Part shown: piece after piece, positions 7,950-17,990 of the stretch
Layout: every line of letters begins with the position of its first letter
Position numbering within the stretch: the first letter of the stretch is position 1
Assembly (NCBI GenBank): GCA_003517675.1
Contig: DPAC01000028.1
Span: 5,255-25,238, forward strand
DNA length: 19,984 bases
DNA from: Porphyromonadaceae bacterium
GTDB lineage: Bacteria; Bacteroidota; Bacteroidia; Bacteroidales; Dysgonomonadaceae
Reading direction: 5' to 3'
Translations under genes and position numbers: made by a program
Notes under the pieces: generated by a model
The model's database searches: none
Seen by the model: only the letters and a program-made list of their open reading frames with translations
Told to the model about the DNA's origin: nothing

Positions 7950-8104
7950 AAAAATTATTTTTGGGATTCGTATTTTAAGCGATAATTTTTTCATCAGTAT
8001 GTATATGAAAATTTTTAACTGCTCGTTTCATTTTACGAAAATAGCCTTTAATCTATTTTGTTTTGATTAAATACTCGTCAAAAAATAACAATTTCTTCTC
8101 AAAG

Positions 8105-11100
8105 TCAACTTTGTTCCTGAAAATCCTTCGGAAGAATACCAAACTGCTGTTGAAAACACTTGGTGAAATAGGAAGGTGAGTTGAATCCGACCATGTAACA
8201 GATCTCATTCACCTTATACTCTTTCTCTTTCAGCAATTGTGCAGCTTTCTTCAGTCGTTCAACCCGGATATATTCTGAGGGTGTAAGGTCCAGCACACCT
8301 TTGATTTTGCGATAAAAACTGGAACGGCTCAAACAGAACTGTTCCGCAATATCCTCCACAACGAACCCTGTATGGTCGAGGTTGGCATGCACTATGGAGT
8401 GAAGTTTTTTCACAAACTCCTCATCCGATTTGGTACGAACAACACTGCTAGCCCCGATAAAGGGATTTTTGAGGAATGCTTCACGCAGTTTCTCCCTGTT
8501 TTGCAACAAATTGGCAATCTGTGCCAATAACACCTCCAGCGAAAATGGCTTTTCGATATAGGCATCAGCGCCAGTCTCGAAGCCCAACACCTTTGATTCC
8601 ACATTTACTTTGGCTGTAAGCAGAATGACGGGTATGTGACTGATTTCAAGATCCGACTTAACCCGCTTTGTCAACTCGAATCCATCCATTTCGGGCATCA
8701 TGATGTCACTTACGATCAGATGTACGTTCTCTTCATGCAGTATCCGGAGTGCCTGTGCTCCATTCTCTGCGATCTTCACCAGGTAATGTGACGAAAGGAA
8801 TTTCTCTTCAAACTTCAACAGTTCCAGATCATCATCAACCAGCAATATGGTATAAACGGCAGTGGTATCACTCATTGACATTTCCTGTTCCTTATTCGCC
8901 TGTTTATCCTCATTTCCATTTTCAACATTTGGGTTGACACCCACTGGTAATGTCAGATGAAAACGGATAGACTGATTTATCTGCAAATTATCATTTTCCA
9001 ATATCAAGTTCCCCTTATGCAACTCGGCCAAAGATCTGGAAAGAGCCAAACCGATACCGGTTGATGCAGTTTTTGTAGATCGGTTTTTATCGAGATGAAC
9101 GAAAGGCCTGAAGATCTTTTCTTTATAATCAACAGGTATCATTTCCCCATCATTTTCGGTAATAAAGTGGAAAAGGTGGGTGGGTTCCTCCGTTGTCACA
9201 AAGGCATTTATTCGCACATAACTGTCACAGTATTTAATGGCATTGTTCACCAGATTGCTGACAATCTTGATGAATGCCTCCTTATCGATCTGGAGGTAGA
9301 TGTCGTTTTCCGGTATATCAAGTTCATACGACAAACCGTATTGTCGTGCCAGGGGCGTAAAACGCAGATAGGTTTCCCTTATCAGTTCAGTAACGTTATG
9401 CAAGCTCAGGTTCAGTGAATAAGCATCTGATTCGGTTTTGCGAAAATCCAGTAACTGATTCGTCAGGTTAAGTAGCCGATCGGTATTTTTTCTCATGATT
9501 TGCAAATTCTCTTTCATGCTATCGGTCACCGTTTCAGTCATGATCACATGGTCAAGTGGTGCTTTAATCAGCGATAAAGGAGTACGGATTTCATGTGCCA
9601 CATTGGTGAAAAAGTCAATCTTCGAACGATATAACTCACGTTCTTTTTCCTGTTCAAAGATCCTCATCCGACGTCGCTGATTGTGACGTTCGCGCATTTT
9701 CAGATAACGGAACAACAGAATAAATGAACCAGTAAACAGCAGGAAGTAAATGAAATAGGCCCAACCACTCAACCAAAATGGGGGACGTATATGAATCATG
9801 ATTGTTTTGGAGACAACCTTTCCATCTGACTTTCCTGATTCTCCGTTGAGCATAACGGTAAGTTTGTAATTTCCGGGTTTAAGGTTTGAATAGACAATAT
9901 CCTGTTGGTTGCCGGTATTGATCCACTCTTTATCAAATGGTTCCAGGAGATATTGTATGCGGTTGGCATTCAGGTTGGAATAATTGAGCACCGCATAGTT
10001 TAATCGAAATGAGTTTTTGTGATAGGGAAGTACCAGTTCATCGGTGTAGAGAATACTTTGGTTCAATATAGACTGATCATCACCAGGGTAAACCCGCTCG
10101 TTGTTTACGAAGAGATCCGTAAAGACAATGGGCCCCTCATCATTCGGTTCTTTGAAAGAGGATGGGTTGAATCGGACAAAACCATCAATTGAACCAAAAT
10201 ATAGGGATCCATCGTTTGATTTGAAACTGGATTTATAATTGAATTGATTCGTTTTCAATCCGTTATCTACCGTATAATTACGAAAAGCAGCTGTTTCCGG
10301 ATTAAAACAGACAAGCCCCGAGTTGGTAGAAAGCCACAATTGGGCATTGTCATCTTCCACTATCTGATAAACCACGTCATTTGGTAACCCGTTGGAACTG
10401 TTATAAGATGTAAATTCTTCTGTCTTTCTATTGAATTGATAGAGTCCGCCTCCTTCGGTTGCAACCCACAACCTTTTACGACTATCTTCGAATACACTTG
10501 TCAGTTTGTTGTACATTCTGCTACCGGTATCAGATGGGGCGTTTAGAAATACCTTCCAATTGCCTGTAGCAGGATTGTACCGATAGAGACCTTTTGAGAA
10601 GGTTGATATCCAGATGATCCCATCGGTATCTTCAAAGATATCCTGAATGAAGACGCCCTGCAGTTCATCGATCTGAATAAAGTTGTCTGCTTCATAGTTG
10701 TACACATTCAACCCAGATAGATTACCTATCCATAGTGTCTGCTGACGGTCCTTGTGAATGGCAAATGTGCTGTTATGGGTAATTGAACGTGGATCATCGG
10801 TATGGGTATAGGTTACCAGCTCACCCGTTTTCAGGTTATAACGGTTTAATCCTTTCGAAAAAGTTCCGATCCATAAATAATCCCCATCGGAATACAATGC
10901 ATGAATATTGGTATAGAGTGACTTCAGCTTATCCGGCACCGGCAGAAATTCGTTGTTTTCAGGATCATATAGATTCAATCCACCATCTTCTGTCCCAATC
11001 CAGATCTTTCCATCGGGTGCTTGACAGAATTCACGTACACGACTACCTTTCATCCGATTATCTTCCGCTATGGGGTAAAACAGACGGAACTGATTAAACT

Positions 11101-12130
11101 GTGGGGAGTAATAGTCAACACCACCAAAGTAAGAGCCTACCCATACACCACCACTTCTATCCTTGAATACAGAATAGATTGCGTTGTCAGACAGGGAGTA
11201 AGGGCTGTTGTGGTGTCGCAGATTCACAACCTCCTCCGTATCGGATGAGTAGATGTACAAACCCGATTCAGTACCGATCCAAATTGTTTTCGGGTCAATC
11301 CGGGTAAGACAACGTGCAAAGATGGGTTCACCAAATTCATCGTGTTCCAGTAAAAAACGGTGTGTCATATTCACGGTATTGACGCTGATGATCCCCTTGG
11401 TGGAAGAAGCAATAAGCAACTGATTGTATTCATCAGCCACCACTTTCCAAATCTCCCCGGTGTTGTATACCAGATGAGGATCATCATTCAGCTGCAACTC
11501 TTCTACTTTACCTGTTCTTTTGTTGATCCGGACAAAGGGAAGATTATAGGGAAATGCCCACACTTCACCATCTCTTCCCAGACAGAGGCTGATCATTCTC
11601 ATACCGCTTGGCGTCTGTGGAATGGCATAATGAGTGAGACTATCCGCATCATAATCATAACAAAACAGACCCTTCTCCTCTACAGATATCCAGATATCTC
11701 CATCATTGTCCTGCAAGATATCACTTACGATACCATTCATGATAAGAGGGTCAATGTTTGCACTTTTAAAACGATTGAATTCTTCTTTACGCGGATCGAA
11801 GATATATACCCCATCATCGGTTCCCACCCAGAGATTGTCGTTCTGATCCTGAATAATGCGATGAAATGCATTATCCCGCAAGTTCCCCTCGGGTGAGAAT
11901 TTAAACACGCTGAAATCAGTCCCGTCAAATCGATTGAGCCCATCCTTGGTCCCGAACCACATAAATCCCAGTTTATCCTGAAAGATTGCAAAAACAGTAT
12001 TCTGAGACAAACCATTGTTGATGTTATAGTGTTTGAACGAATAACCCGGATTGCTTAACAGCCCAACACCATTCATCATCAGAATCATGAACAACACAAA
12101 CTTGTTGGAATAAAGTTTCATTATCTTCAT
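8105..12130 (-). CDS. hybrid two-component system regulator (HTCS) of the PUL
   Basis: A 1341-residue sensor and transcription factor in one chain, the typical PUL controller. In order: N-terminal signal/anchor segment (KFVLFMILMMNGVGLL), a periplasmic two-propeller region of Reg_prop repeats (about 35-690, e.g. NTVFAIFQDKLGFMWFGT, DGDYLWIGTFSKGLNRY), a Y_Y_Y domain (about 700-780), one membrane helix (about 785-810, WAYFIYFLLFTGSFILLF), HisKA with phospho-acceptor His846 in NVAHEIRTPLS, HATPase with NLVNNAIKY and GIGLALSRSL, a receiver domain with ILLVDDD, Asp1142 in VSDIMMPEMDG and a Lys in YIEKPF, and a C-terminal AraC-type helix-turn-helix (about 1240-1341, IAEQFCLSRSSFYRKIKG ... VGFNSPSYFTKCFQQQFG). 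All catalytic residues are present, so it should be functional. The ATG at 12130 is preferred over a TTG at 12151; 12121 is also possible. A glycan fragment bound by the periplasmic domain probably triggers transcription of the neighbouring genes. Confidence 0.96.
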   Translation of the reverse strand: MKIMKLYSNKFVLFMILMMNGVGLLSNPGYSFKHYNINNGLSQNTVFAIFQDKLGFMWFGTKDGLNRFDGTDFSVFKFSPEGNLRDNAFHRIIQDQNDNLWVGTDDGVYIFDPRKEEFNRFKSANIDPLIMNGIVSDILQDNDGDIWISVEEKGLFCYDYDADSLTHYAIPQTPSGMRMISLCLGRDGEVWAFPYNLPFVRINKRTGKVEELQLNDDPHLVYNTGEIWKVVADEYNQLLIASSTKGIISVNTVNMTHRFLLEHDEFGEPIFARCLTRIDPKTIWIGTESGLYIYSSDTEEVVNLRHHNSPYSLSDNAIYSVFKDRSGGVWVGSYFGGVDYYSPQFNQFRLFYPIAEDNRMKGSRVREFCQAPDGKIWIGTEDGGLNLYDPENNEFLPVPDKLKSLYTNIHALYSDGDYLWIGTFSKGLNRYNLKTGELVTYTHTDDPRSITHNSTFAIHKDRQQTLWIGNLSGLNVYNYEADNFIQIDELQGVFIQDIFEDTDGIIWISTFSKGLYRYNPATGNWKVFLNAPSDTGSRMYNKLTSVFEDSRKRLWVATEGGGLYQFNRKTEEFTSYNSSNGLPNDVVYQIVEDDNAQLWLSTNSGLVCFNPETAAFRNYTVDNGLKTNQFNYKSSFKSNDGSLYFGSIDGFVRFNPSSFKEPNDEGPIVFTDLFVNNERVYPGDDQSILNQSILYTDELVLPYHKNSFRLNYAVLNYSNLNANRIQYLLEPFDKEWINTGNQQDIVYSNLKPGNYKLTVMLNGESGKSDGKVVSKTIMIHIRPPFWLSGWAYFIYFLLFTGSFILLFRYLKMRERHNQRRRMRIFEQEKERELYRSKIDFFTNVAHEIRTPLSLIKAPLDHVIMTETVTDSMKENLQIMRKNTDRLLNLTNQLLDFRKTESDAYSLNLSLHNVTELIRETYLRFTPLARQYGLSYELDIPENDIYLQIDKEAFIKIVSNLVNNAIKYCDSYVRINAFVTTEEPTHLFHFITENDGEMIPVDYKEKIFRPFVHLDKNRSTKTASTGIGLALSRSLAELHKGNLILENDNLQINQSIRFHLTLPVGVNPNVENGNEDKQANKEQEMSMSDTTAVYTILLVDDDLELLKFEEKFLSSHYLVKIAENGAQALRILHEENVHLIVSDIMMPEMDGFELTKRVKSDLEISHIPVILLTAKVNVESKVLGFETGADAYIEKPFSLEVLLAQIANLLQNREKLREAFLKNPFIGASSVVRTKSDEEFVKKLHSIVHANLDHTGFVVEDIAEQFCLSRSSFYRKIKGVLDLTPSEYIRVERLKKAAQLLKEKEYKVNEICYMVGFNSPSYFTKCFQQQFGILPKDFQEQS

Positions 12131-12183
12131 GTGATAAAAAAGTGGATTCAATCGTTTTTCAGGTGCAAGTTACGCAAATATTT

Positions 12184-13137
12184 CTATTTTGCGAGTACCG
12201 GAATCTCGTACTGTGATTCGATAAACAATTTTTCCACTCCGTCAACTACTTTGAATCCAGCCCTTCCGATATACATTTTCCGCGGATGGATATTCTTTTC
12301 ATCATGATGAGCATGATAGACAATGCGCAAATCGCCCTGTTTATCCCTGAACATGGCGCTGTGCCCCACTCCAACCAGATTCCCGGGTTTCTGCAAAAGA
12401 GGATTGTCGTCATACTTTGTCCACTCACTAAAAATATTGGTTGCGGTTGCACACCCGATTCCGTAAAATTGACTTTCGTAACTATTGGCTGAGTAAGTCA
12501 TATAGTACACCCCATTGTGCTTGACCACGAAAGCACCTTCATTCACCCGCGGCCATACTTCCTCCCACTCTTGTGATACATGAATACATGGATGCATGGT
12601 CTCCGTCTTGATGGTCATTAAATCCTCATCCAACGCCGCAACCCAAATATTCAGTCCATCGTTGAAACGGTCGAAGAACATATAGGACGTGCCATCATCA
12701 TCGATAAAGAGTGAATTGTCGATCGTTTTTTCCCCTTCGATCATTGGCTTTTGAACCTCCTGCTTAAACGGGCCATAAGGTGAGTCGGCCTCAGCAACAC
12801 ATATATGCTCTTCAGCAGAGTAATACATGTAAAACTTACCATTCACATAATAGACTTCTGGTGCCCAGAACCATTTATCACCGTAGGAGTTATCCTTGTG
12901 CAACGCCAGTTCGGGTGCTTTGCGCCACTCTTTCAGATCATCTGACGTATATACTTCTATTCCATCTGCGGCATTTGTTCCATAGGCAAAATAGAGATCA
13001 TCGTGCAGCATTATAAATGGATCGGCCAGTGCTACAGGAGTTTTTTGTTCTACAGGAGCTTCTGTTTTATCGCCACTGTTACAGGCTGACAGGATGAATA
13101 AACCGCACAGTGTCGTTAAAAAATAAAATTGTCTCAT
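12184..13137 (-). CDS. GH43 family glycoside hydrolase, lipoprotein
   Basis: A 317-residue single-domain GH43 enzyme with a lipoprotein signal (LCGLFILSAC, Cys19) and a short acidic/proline linker. Asp39 in ALADPFIM is the expected general base. WFWAPEVYYVNGKFYMYYSAEEH forms the second blade, Asp in TIDNSLFIDDDGTSYMFF is the pKa modulator, and Glu in RVNEGAFVVKHNGVYYMTYS is the general acid. GVGHSAMFRDKQGDLRIVYHAHH gives the late histidine motif. It is only distantly like the other GH43 of the locus (different blade spacing and motifs), so the two probably cut different linkages. It follows SusD after a 66-base gap that holds a strong hairpin and precedes the regulator by about 50 bases. An arabinofuranosidase or xylosidase activity is likely from the family; which one is not determined. 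Confidence 0.92.
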   Translation of the reverse strand: MRQFYFLTTLCGLFILSACNSGDKTEAPVEQKTPVALADPFIMLHDDLYFAYGTNAADGIEVYTSDDLKEWRKAPELALHKDNSYGDKWFWAPEVYYVNGKFYMYYSAEEHICVAEADSPYGPFKQEVQKPMIEGEKTIDNSLFIDDDGTSYMFFDRFNDGLNIWVAALDEDLMTIKTETMHPCIHVSQEWEEVWPRVNEGAFVVKHNGVYYMTYSANSYESQFYGIGCATATNIFSEWTKYDDNPLLQKPGNLVGVGHSAMFRDKQGDLRIVYHAHHDEKNIHPRKMYIGRAGFKVVDGVEKLFIESQYEIPVLAK

Positions 13138-13155
13138 TTCTTTTGAATATGTTTT

Positions 13156-13188
13156 AAGCCTCCCTGACTTTTCGAGCCAGGGAGGCTT
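13156..13188 (-). terminator. intercistronic hairpin between SusD and GH43 genes
   Basis: Perfect 11-base arms AAGCCTCCCTG and CAGGGAGGCTT enclose an 11-base loop. On the minus strand (the direction of transcription) it is followed by AAAACATATTC, not a T-run, so it may protect the upstream susCD mRNA end or attenuate rather than terminate strongly. The plus strand has a T-rich tail. Confidence 0.65.
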
Positions 13189-13203
13189 GTTTCGTTATTT
13201 CTG

Positions 13204-14769
13204 TTAGTAATCAGGATTTTGTTTGATATTGGGATTGTTATTCACTTCGTCTGAGGGAATTGGCAGGCGGCTGTGACGACCGATCACAAAATTGTTAAAA
13301 TCCGGATCACGTGATTTCAGTTCATCTATGCCTGCCTGATTGTCGAGCAATCCCCAACGCTTGATATCGGCCCAGCGTTGTCCTTCAGTTGCGAGTTCCA
13401 GTACCCTCTCCATTTGCAACCGCTTCAGGAAAGCATCTTTACCGGTGATGGCTGTAGGATGATTCACTGCCAATGCGGGCAAATTGACTCGTGCCCTAAC
13501 CCTGTCAACATACTTCACCGCATCTGAGACATCACCTCCCGATTGAACGATTGCCTCGGCATACATCAGCAAAACATCCGCAAAACGGATCAGTCTGACA
13601 TTGGTCGGATTGTGATAATCATCAAAATCGCGATAATGTTCAGAGCTGTATTTTCGATAAAATACACGCCCTTTCCAGTTATCCCTGTTCCAGGTCTCTT
13701 CGTTGCTCGTCTCCCGATAGATCCTCTCATTGTTCGGAAAATCCAGATGCTGCTCACTGTAGAAGGCAGTATGTTTTAAACGAATATCATAAGCGCCATC
13801 AAGATCCTTCTCTTTCTTGAATTCCGTAACAATCCAGGGACGAATTTCACCGTCAGTCCAACCGATCCCGGGAGGAGCGAAAAACTGACCACGATTCAAA
13901 CCCAGGTTCGGATCTACATCGAAGTCTCCATCCCCTGCAGGTGCTTTGTGAATATCTGAGTACTGAATTTCAAATACCGACTCAATATTGTTCTCAGTGT
14001 CTTTGCGGAAATTATCGGCATAATTGTTTACAAGGTCATAATACTTCTTGCCTTCACCTTCGACCAGCCATTGCAAATCACTCTTTGCTTCATTCCACTG
14101 GTGCAATTGCATATAACTTTTTGCCCGAAATGCCAATGCTGCACCCTTGGTGGCACGTCCCTTATTGGCATCGTCCCACACTTCGGGCAACAGTTTTTGT
14201 GCTTCGGTAAAATCACTGATTGCCTGTTGATACACAGCGGTGCCGTTATGTCCTTCGGGTTGCATACCCGGAGTAGATGGTTCCAGAACAATAGCCAGAC
14301 TATTATTTTCGCTACCCCATAACAATGCAAGATTGTAATAATAAAGACCTCTTAGAAAATATGCCTGACCGAGGATCTCTTCTTTCTCGTTTTCATCTGC
14401 AAAAGTGATCCCGGGCACATGAAACAGAACCTGATTGGCTCTGAATATTGCTTCGTAGCAGTCTCTGTAGGTCCATCCATTGCCTTCCCAAAAATTGTAG
14501 TTCCTGTATTGGAACTGAGTCCACTCCTTTAATTCAGCCCAGGGACTCTGGCTGAAACCTTCATCCGAGGTAAGATCGAGACGGAACCAAAGCCAACGGC
14601 TGTAGGTTCCGGGCTTATAAAACATATTGTACACTGCGTTGATGCCATATTGTGCATCGGTCTCCGTTTTCCAGAAGGTTGCCGTGGTAATGGTATTGGG
14701 ATTCTCCACATTCACATCACAGCCATTCAGCAAGAAAACAGCAAATAATATATAGATGATTTTTTTCAT
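13204..14769 (-). CDS. SusD/RagB-like outer-membrane glycan-binding lipoprotein
   Basis: A 521-residue SusD family lipoprotein: signal IIYILFAVFLLNGC with Cys17 in the lipobox, then the N-terminal block NPNTITTATFWKTETDAQYGINAVYNMFY that shapes the first helices. TPR-like helices follow (AYFLRGLYYYNLALLWG, ALAFRAKSYMQLHQWNEAKSDLQWLV). The C-terminal block has IRFADVLLMYAEAIVQSGG, VDRVRARVNLP, RVLELATEGQRWADIKRWG and the ending PIPSDEVNNNPNIKQNPDY. It acts as the lid on the SusC transporter, catching oligosaccharides at the cell surface. The start is 20 bases from the SusC stop, the usual susC-susD arrangement. The length is normal and nothing is missing. Confidence 0.96.
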   Translation of the reverse strand: MKKIIYILFAVFLLNGCDVNVENPNTITTATFWKTETDAQYGINAVYNMFYKPGTYSRWLWFRLDLTSDEGFSQSPWAELKEWTQFQYRNYNFWEGNGWTYRDCYEAIFRANQVLFHVPGITFADENEKEEILGQAYFLRGLYYYNLALLWGSENNSLAIVLEPSTPGMQPEGHNGTAVYQQAISDFTEAQKLLPEVWDDANKGRATKGAALAFRAKSYMQLHQWNEAKSDLQWLVEGEGKKYYDLVNNYADNFRKDTENNIESVFEIQYSDIHKAPAGDGDFDVDPNLGLNRGQFFAPPGIGWTDGEIRPWIVTEFKKEKDLDGAYDIRLKHTAFYSEQHLDFPNNERIYRETSNEETWNRDNWKGRVFYRKYSSEHYRDFDDYHNPTNVRLIRFADVLLMYAEAIVQSGGDVSDAVKYVDRVRARVNLPALAVNHPTAITGKDAFLKRLQMERVLELATEGQRWADIKRWGLLDNQAGIDELKSRDPDFNNFVIGRHSRLPIPSDEVNNNPNIKQNPDY

Positions 14770-14789
14770 TGTGATAAGTTTTCTGAGGG

Positions 14790-17700
14790 TTAGAATGATA
14801 TTTGTGCTCCAAAGGTTACTCCATAGGGATTTGGAAAAGCTCCCCCATCGTAGCTGCGATCCCAGATATTGGTGTTCAGGAATTCAGGATCCAAACCTGT
14901 GTAAGAAGTAAAGGTGATCAGATTCTGAGCGTTTACATACACACGAATGTTACTGAAGGTGTTGCCGAGAATTGATTTCGGGAGGTTATATCCGAGGGCC
15001 ATTTGTTTTACTTTGAGATAACTTCCGTTTTCTAACCAACGGTCCTGATCACCACGCACATTACGTGAATCGGCATAGATCGGACGGGGATCTTTTGCAT
15101 CGGGATTATCGGGTGTCCATGGGTCGTAACTTGCCCTGTAGTTGGAGTTATCATCAAATCTGTCGAATCCACTTCGGGGTCCGTTAAATGCTTTATATCC
15201 AAAAGCACCACCCAATTGGAACTGAAGATCAAAATTTTTATATTCAAAGCCTAAATTCATACCCAATTGGAATTTAGGAATGGTAGAACCACTGTGTTGC
15301 CTGTCAGCATCGGTGATAACGCCATCATCATTGTAATCCACAAACTTCACATCACCCGGTTTTGCATCGGGTTGAATGATTTTCCCTTCGCTGTTTTTAT
15401 GGGCAAGAACCTCTTCCTGTGTACGGAACAGACCGTCAGTATGAATGAGGTACCATTCACCAATGGGTTCCCCGACAATCGATTTTGTATCCCACTGGGT
15501 AAATTCCGTACGTCCATAGCCTAACTCAATAATTTTGTTTTTCAGGTAAGAACCGTTCAGATTGATGCTATAACCGAAATCAGCCCCAATTCTATCTCTC
15601 CAGGTTGCAGATAATTCCAGTCCTGTGTTCTGCAATGTAGCTGCATTCACATAGGGATTACCGCCATTATTACCGGTCACCATGAGGATCTGCATGGGTG
15701 TAAGTACGTCTCTGGTTTCTTTCAGAAAGTAATCAACTGAAAGGTTGAGTTTGTTGTTCAGCAAAACGGCATCAAAACCGGCATTGAGTTGTGACAACTC
15801 TTCCCATTTCAGGTCAGCGTTGGCAAGTCTGATCTGCGTCATACCGGTATGCAGAGCCTGGTCTACACCAAAAATTGCCTGTGGAAATACAGTAATAAAT
15901 GAGACCCAATCCCACACACCGATATTGGAAGTTCCCAGGATACCGTAGTTCGCGCGAAGCTTCAAATCACCTACCCACGACACATCAAAGAAATCTTCCT
16001 GACTGATCCTCCATCCAGCCGAAACTGAAGGAAAGTAGCCCACCCTGGTGTCAGGCGAGAATTTAGAAGACTCATCTCTACGCATGGTGAAGCTGAAAAG
16101 ATACTTTTCGTCATAATTGTAATTGACCCGTCCAAAGAGTGAAAACAACTTCTCCAAATTGGTATAGCTACCAGTTTTGGGATCTGTCAGTGCTGCATCA
16201 AGGTTCCTGAAATAATCATCTCCGGTCTTCAATACATCGTTCTTTGTTCCCCAAATCTGCTCATAATTGGATGTCTGATAACTCATTCCGAAGACAGATG
16301 AGATATCATGTTTCCCGAACTTTTTGTTGTATTCCAATGTGTTGTCGAACACCAGTCCCTGATACTGAGCTTGATTTTTATTTAAAGAAGAGGGATCATA
16401 CGGTTGATTGTATGTCCAATACCCTTCTTTCCGTAAATAAGTATGCTTGTCGTTACTAAAATCAAATCCCAGATTAAATCTGTACTTCAAGGCATCGAGC
16501 AGTTCCAGCTCTGTGAAAAGATTTCCCCTGACGCGCAAGTTACTGTTTTTGGTATCTTCAAAATCCTCCCTGGCAAATGGATTGGTACCAAATGTCACAT
16601 CCCTGCTTCCATCACCAAAACCGTATCCACCTCTGCTCTCATTATTGGGATCATACACGGGAATGGTAGGAAGCATTCGGTAAACGTCAATAATCGGGTT
16701 TGTATTCAACTCATCAACTGCATAATGGCTGAGTACAATATTTTCTCCGATACGAAATGTCACATTGTCACCAAACTGTCGGGATGCCGATGTATTCGAT
16801 CGGAGCGTGAATCGTTCACTTTTTGTGCCAATAGTGGTACCTGAATTGTGTTGATAGTTACCGGAGATAAAATAATTGCTACTGTTGCCACCCCCTGAAA
16901 AAGAGATGTTATGATCCTGTACGATACCGGTCTTGAATACCTCTTTCTGCCAATCTGTATTTCCATCAAAGTGGTTGGCAGCCGGTCTTCCAGCGTTGGA
17001 AAATGCCAAGTCATTCAGTTCAATCCATTGATCTCGGTTAGTCAGATTGTATTTAGGCAACCATTGCATGGTTGCACGTGAAGAGACATCAATCTTCATT
17101 TTGCCCTCTTTTCCCTGCTTTGTAGTGATGATGATCACGCCATTACCGGCTCGGGATCCGTAGATTGCTGCAGCTGATGCATCTTTTAGTACCTGAATAC
17201 TTTCAATGTCATTGAAGTTAAAATCACGGTTTGCTCCTGAGACAACCCCATCCACGACATAAAGTGGATCACTGTTACCAAATGTTCCGGTACCACGGAT
17301 CTCCACCTTTCCTTCCCTACCGGGAGCACCCGATGTACGCACGGTTACACCAGGAAGCGTACCCAAAGCATCGCCCACTGTTCCGGTAACGATGGTATTT
17401 TTCATCTCATCGGGGTTAAATACAGAAACGGATCCTGTCAGGTCGGCCTTCCGGATTGTCTGGTAACCGATAACTACCAGTTCTTCCAACATCTCCGTAT
17501 CTTCTTCCAATGTAATGTTCAGGACTGTTCTCCCGTTAAGAGGAATCAATTGGGTGGTCATCCCCACGTAAGACACTTCCAATGTGGCATCATTGGGCAC
17601 ATTCTGAAGCGTAAAATGACCTTCATAATCGGTTACTGTTCCCACTGTGCTGTTTTCCAGTTGAATCGTTACACCGATCAGCGGCTCTCCACGGGTATCT

Positions 17701-17807
17701 ACTACCGTACCTTTCACGGTAATTTCCTGGGCATAAATAGATAAGAATAGTGCCCACATCATAAGGGAAAACATCCCTTTCGACAAATTAACAACATGTT
17801 TTTTCAT
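14790..17807 (-). CDS. SusC/RagA-like TonB-dependent outer-membrane transporter
   Basis: A 1005-residue outer-membrane barrel that imports oligosaccharides with energy from TonB. In order: signal peptide (VNLSKGMFSLMMWALFLSIYAQ), a carboxypeptidase-D-like regulatory domain (about 28-105, VKGTVVDTRGEPLIGVTIQL ... DYEGHFTLQNVP), a TonB-box-like EELVVIGYQ, the plug (DALGTLPGVTVRTSGAPGREG, RGTGTF, DPLYVVDGV), and the SusC-defining signature ESIQVLKDASAAAIYGSRAG-NGVIIITTKQG, then the barrel ending in VTFGAQISF with a terminal Phe. ATG 17807 is chosen; a GTG two codons earlier (17813) is the only alternative. No FecR-like anti-sigma interaction domain is visible (no STN domain), which fits control by the hybrid regulator. 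It is first of the operon and is preceded by a large AT-rich non-coding region. Confidence 0.97.
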   Translation of the reverse strand: MKKHVVNLSKGMFSLMMWALFLSIYAQEITVKGTVVDTRGEPLIGVTIQLENSTVGTVTDYEGHFTLQNVPNDATLEVSYVGMTTQLIPLNGRTVLNITLEEDTEMLEELVVIGYQTIRKADLTGSVSVFNPDEMKNTIVTGTVGDALGTLPGVTVRTSGAPGREGKVEIRGTGTFGNSDPLYVVDGVVSGANRDFNFNDIESIQVLKDASAAAIYGSRAGNGVIIITTKQGKEGKMKIDVSSRATMQWLPKYNLTNRDQWIELNDLAFSNAGRPAANHFDGNTDWQKEVFKTGIVQDHNISFSGGGNSSNYFISGNYQHNSGTTIGTKSERFTLRSNTSASRQFGDNVTFRIGENIVLSHYAVDELNTNPIIDVYRMLPTIPVYDPNNESRGGYGFGDGSRDVTFGTNPFAREDFEDTKNSNLRVRGNLFTELELLDALKYRFNLGFDFSNDKHTYLRKEGYWTYNQPYDPSSLNKNQAQYQGLVFDNTLEYNKKFGKHDISSVFGMSYQTSNYEQIWGTKNDVLKTGDDYFRNLDAALTDPKTGSYTNLEKLFSLFGRVNYNYDEKYLFSFTMRRDESSKFSPDTRVGYFPSVSAGWRISQEDFFDVSWVGDLKLRANYGILGTSNIGVWDWVSFITVFPQAIFGVDQALHTGMTQIRLANADLKWEELSQLNAGFDAVLLNNKLNLSVDYFLKETRDVLTPMQILMVTGNNGGNPYVNAATLQNTGLELSATWRDRIGADFGYSINLNGSYLKNKIIELGYGRTEFTQWDTKSIVGEPIGEWYLIHTDGLFRTQEEVLAHKNSEGKIIQPDAKPGDVKFVDYNDDGVITDADRQHSGSTIPKFQLGMNLGFEYKNFDLQFQLGGAFGYKAFNGPRSGFDRFDDNSNYRASYDPWTPDNPDAKDPRPIYADSRNVRGDQDRWLENGSYLKVKQMALGYNLPKSILGNTFSNIRVYVNAQNLITFTSYTGLDPEFLNTNIWDRSYDGGAFPNPYGVTFGAQISF

Positions 17808-17954
17808 TCTCACATTTTTTGTTTTACATTATTACTAGGTTGAAACAATAAAATAATTACGATAAAAGGCATATTATCTCAGTTGATAAATCAGATGAAA
17901 GTGATATTTTTTGTTCGGTATAGATAAATGAACCTTTTTTTCTCGTTGCATAAT

Positions 17955-17990
17955 TTAACAAAATCAAAATTACATCATTTATTTTGTTAA
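17955..17990 (-). promoter_or_regulatory. inverted repeat around a candidate SusC promoter element
   Basis: TTAACAAAAT (17955-17964) and ATTTTGTTAA (17981-17990) are perfect 10-base inverted arms spaced by 16 bases. Inside the spacer, TAATTTTG on the minus strand (17972-17965) fits the -7 consensus TAnnTTTG. A further TAACAA follows at 17996-18001. It lies about 150 bases upstream of the SusC start. No good -33 element was seen at the right distance, so the promoter part is uncertain; the repeat is certain and could be the operator of the hybrid regulator. Confidence 0.4.

Noticed and set aside
8062..8107. Promoter for the GH2 operon on the minus strand (TATTTTTTG with TTG 17 bases upstream)
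   Set aside because: The spacing inside the -7 element is one base too long for TAnnTTTG, so I do not list it as a feature, although a promoter in this gap is plausible.
12131..12151. TTG start for the hybrid regulator
   Set aside because: ATG codons at 12130 and 12121 give a normal N-terminal anchor directly; the TTG extension adds seven residues without support.
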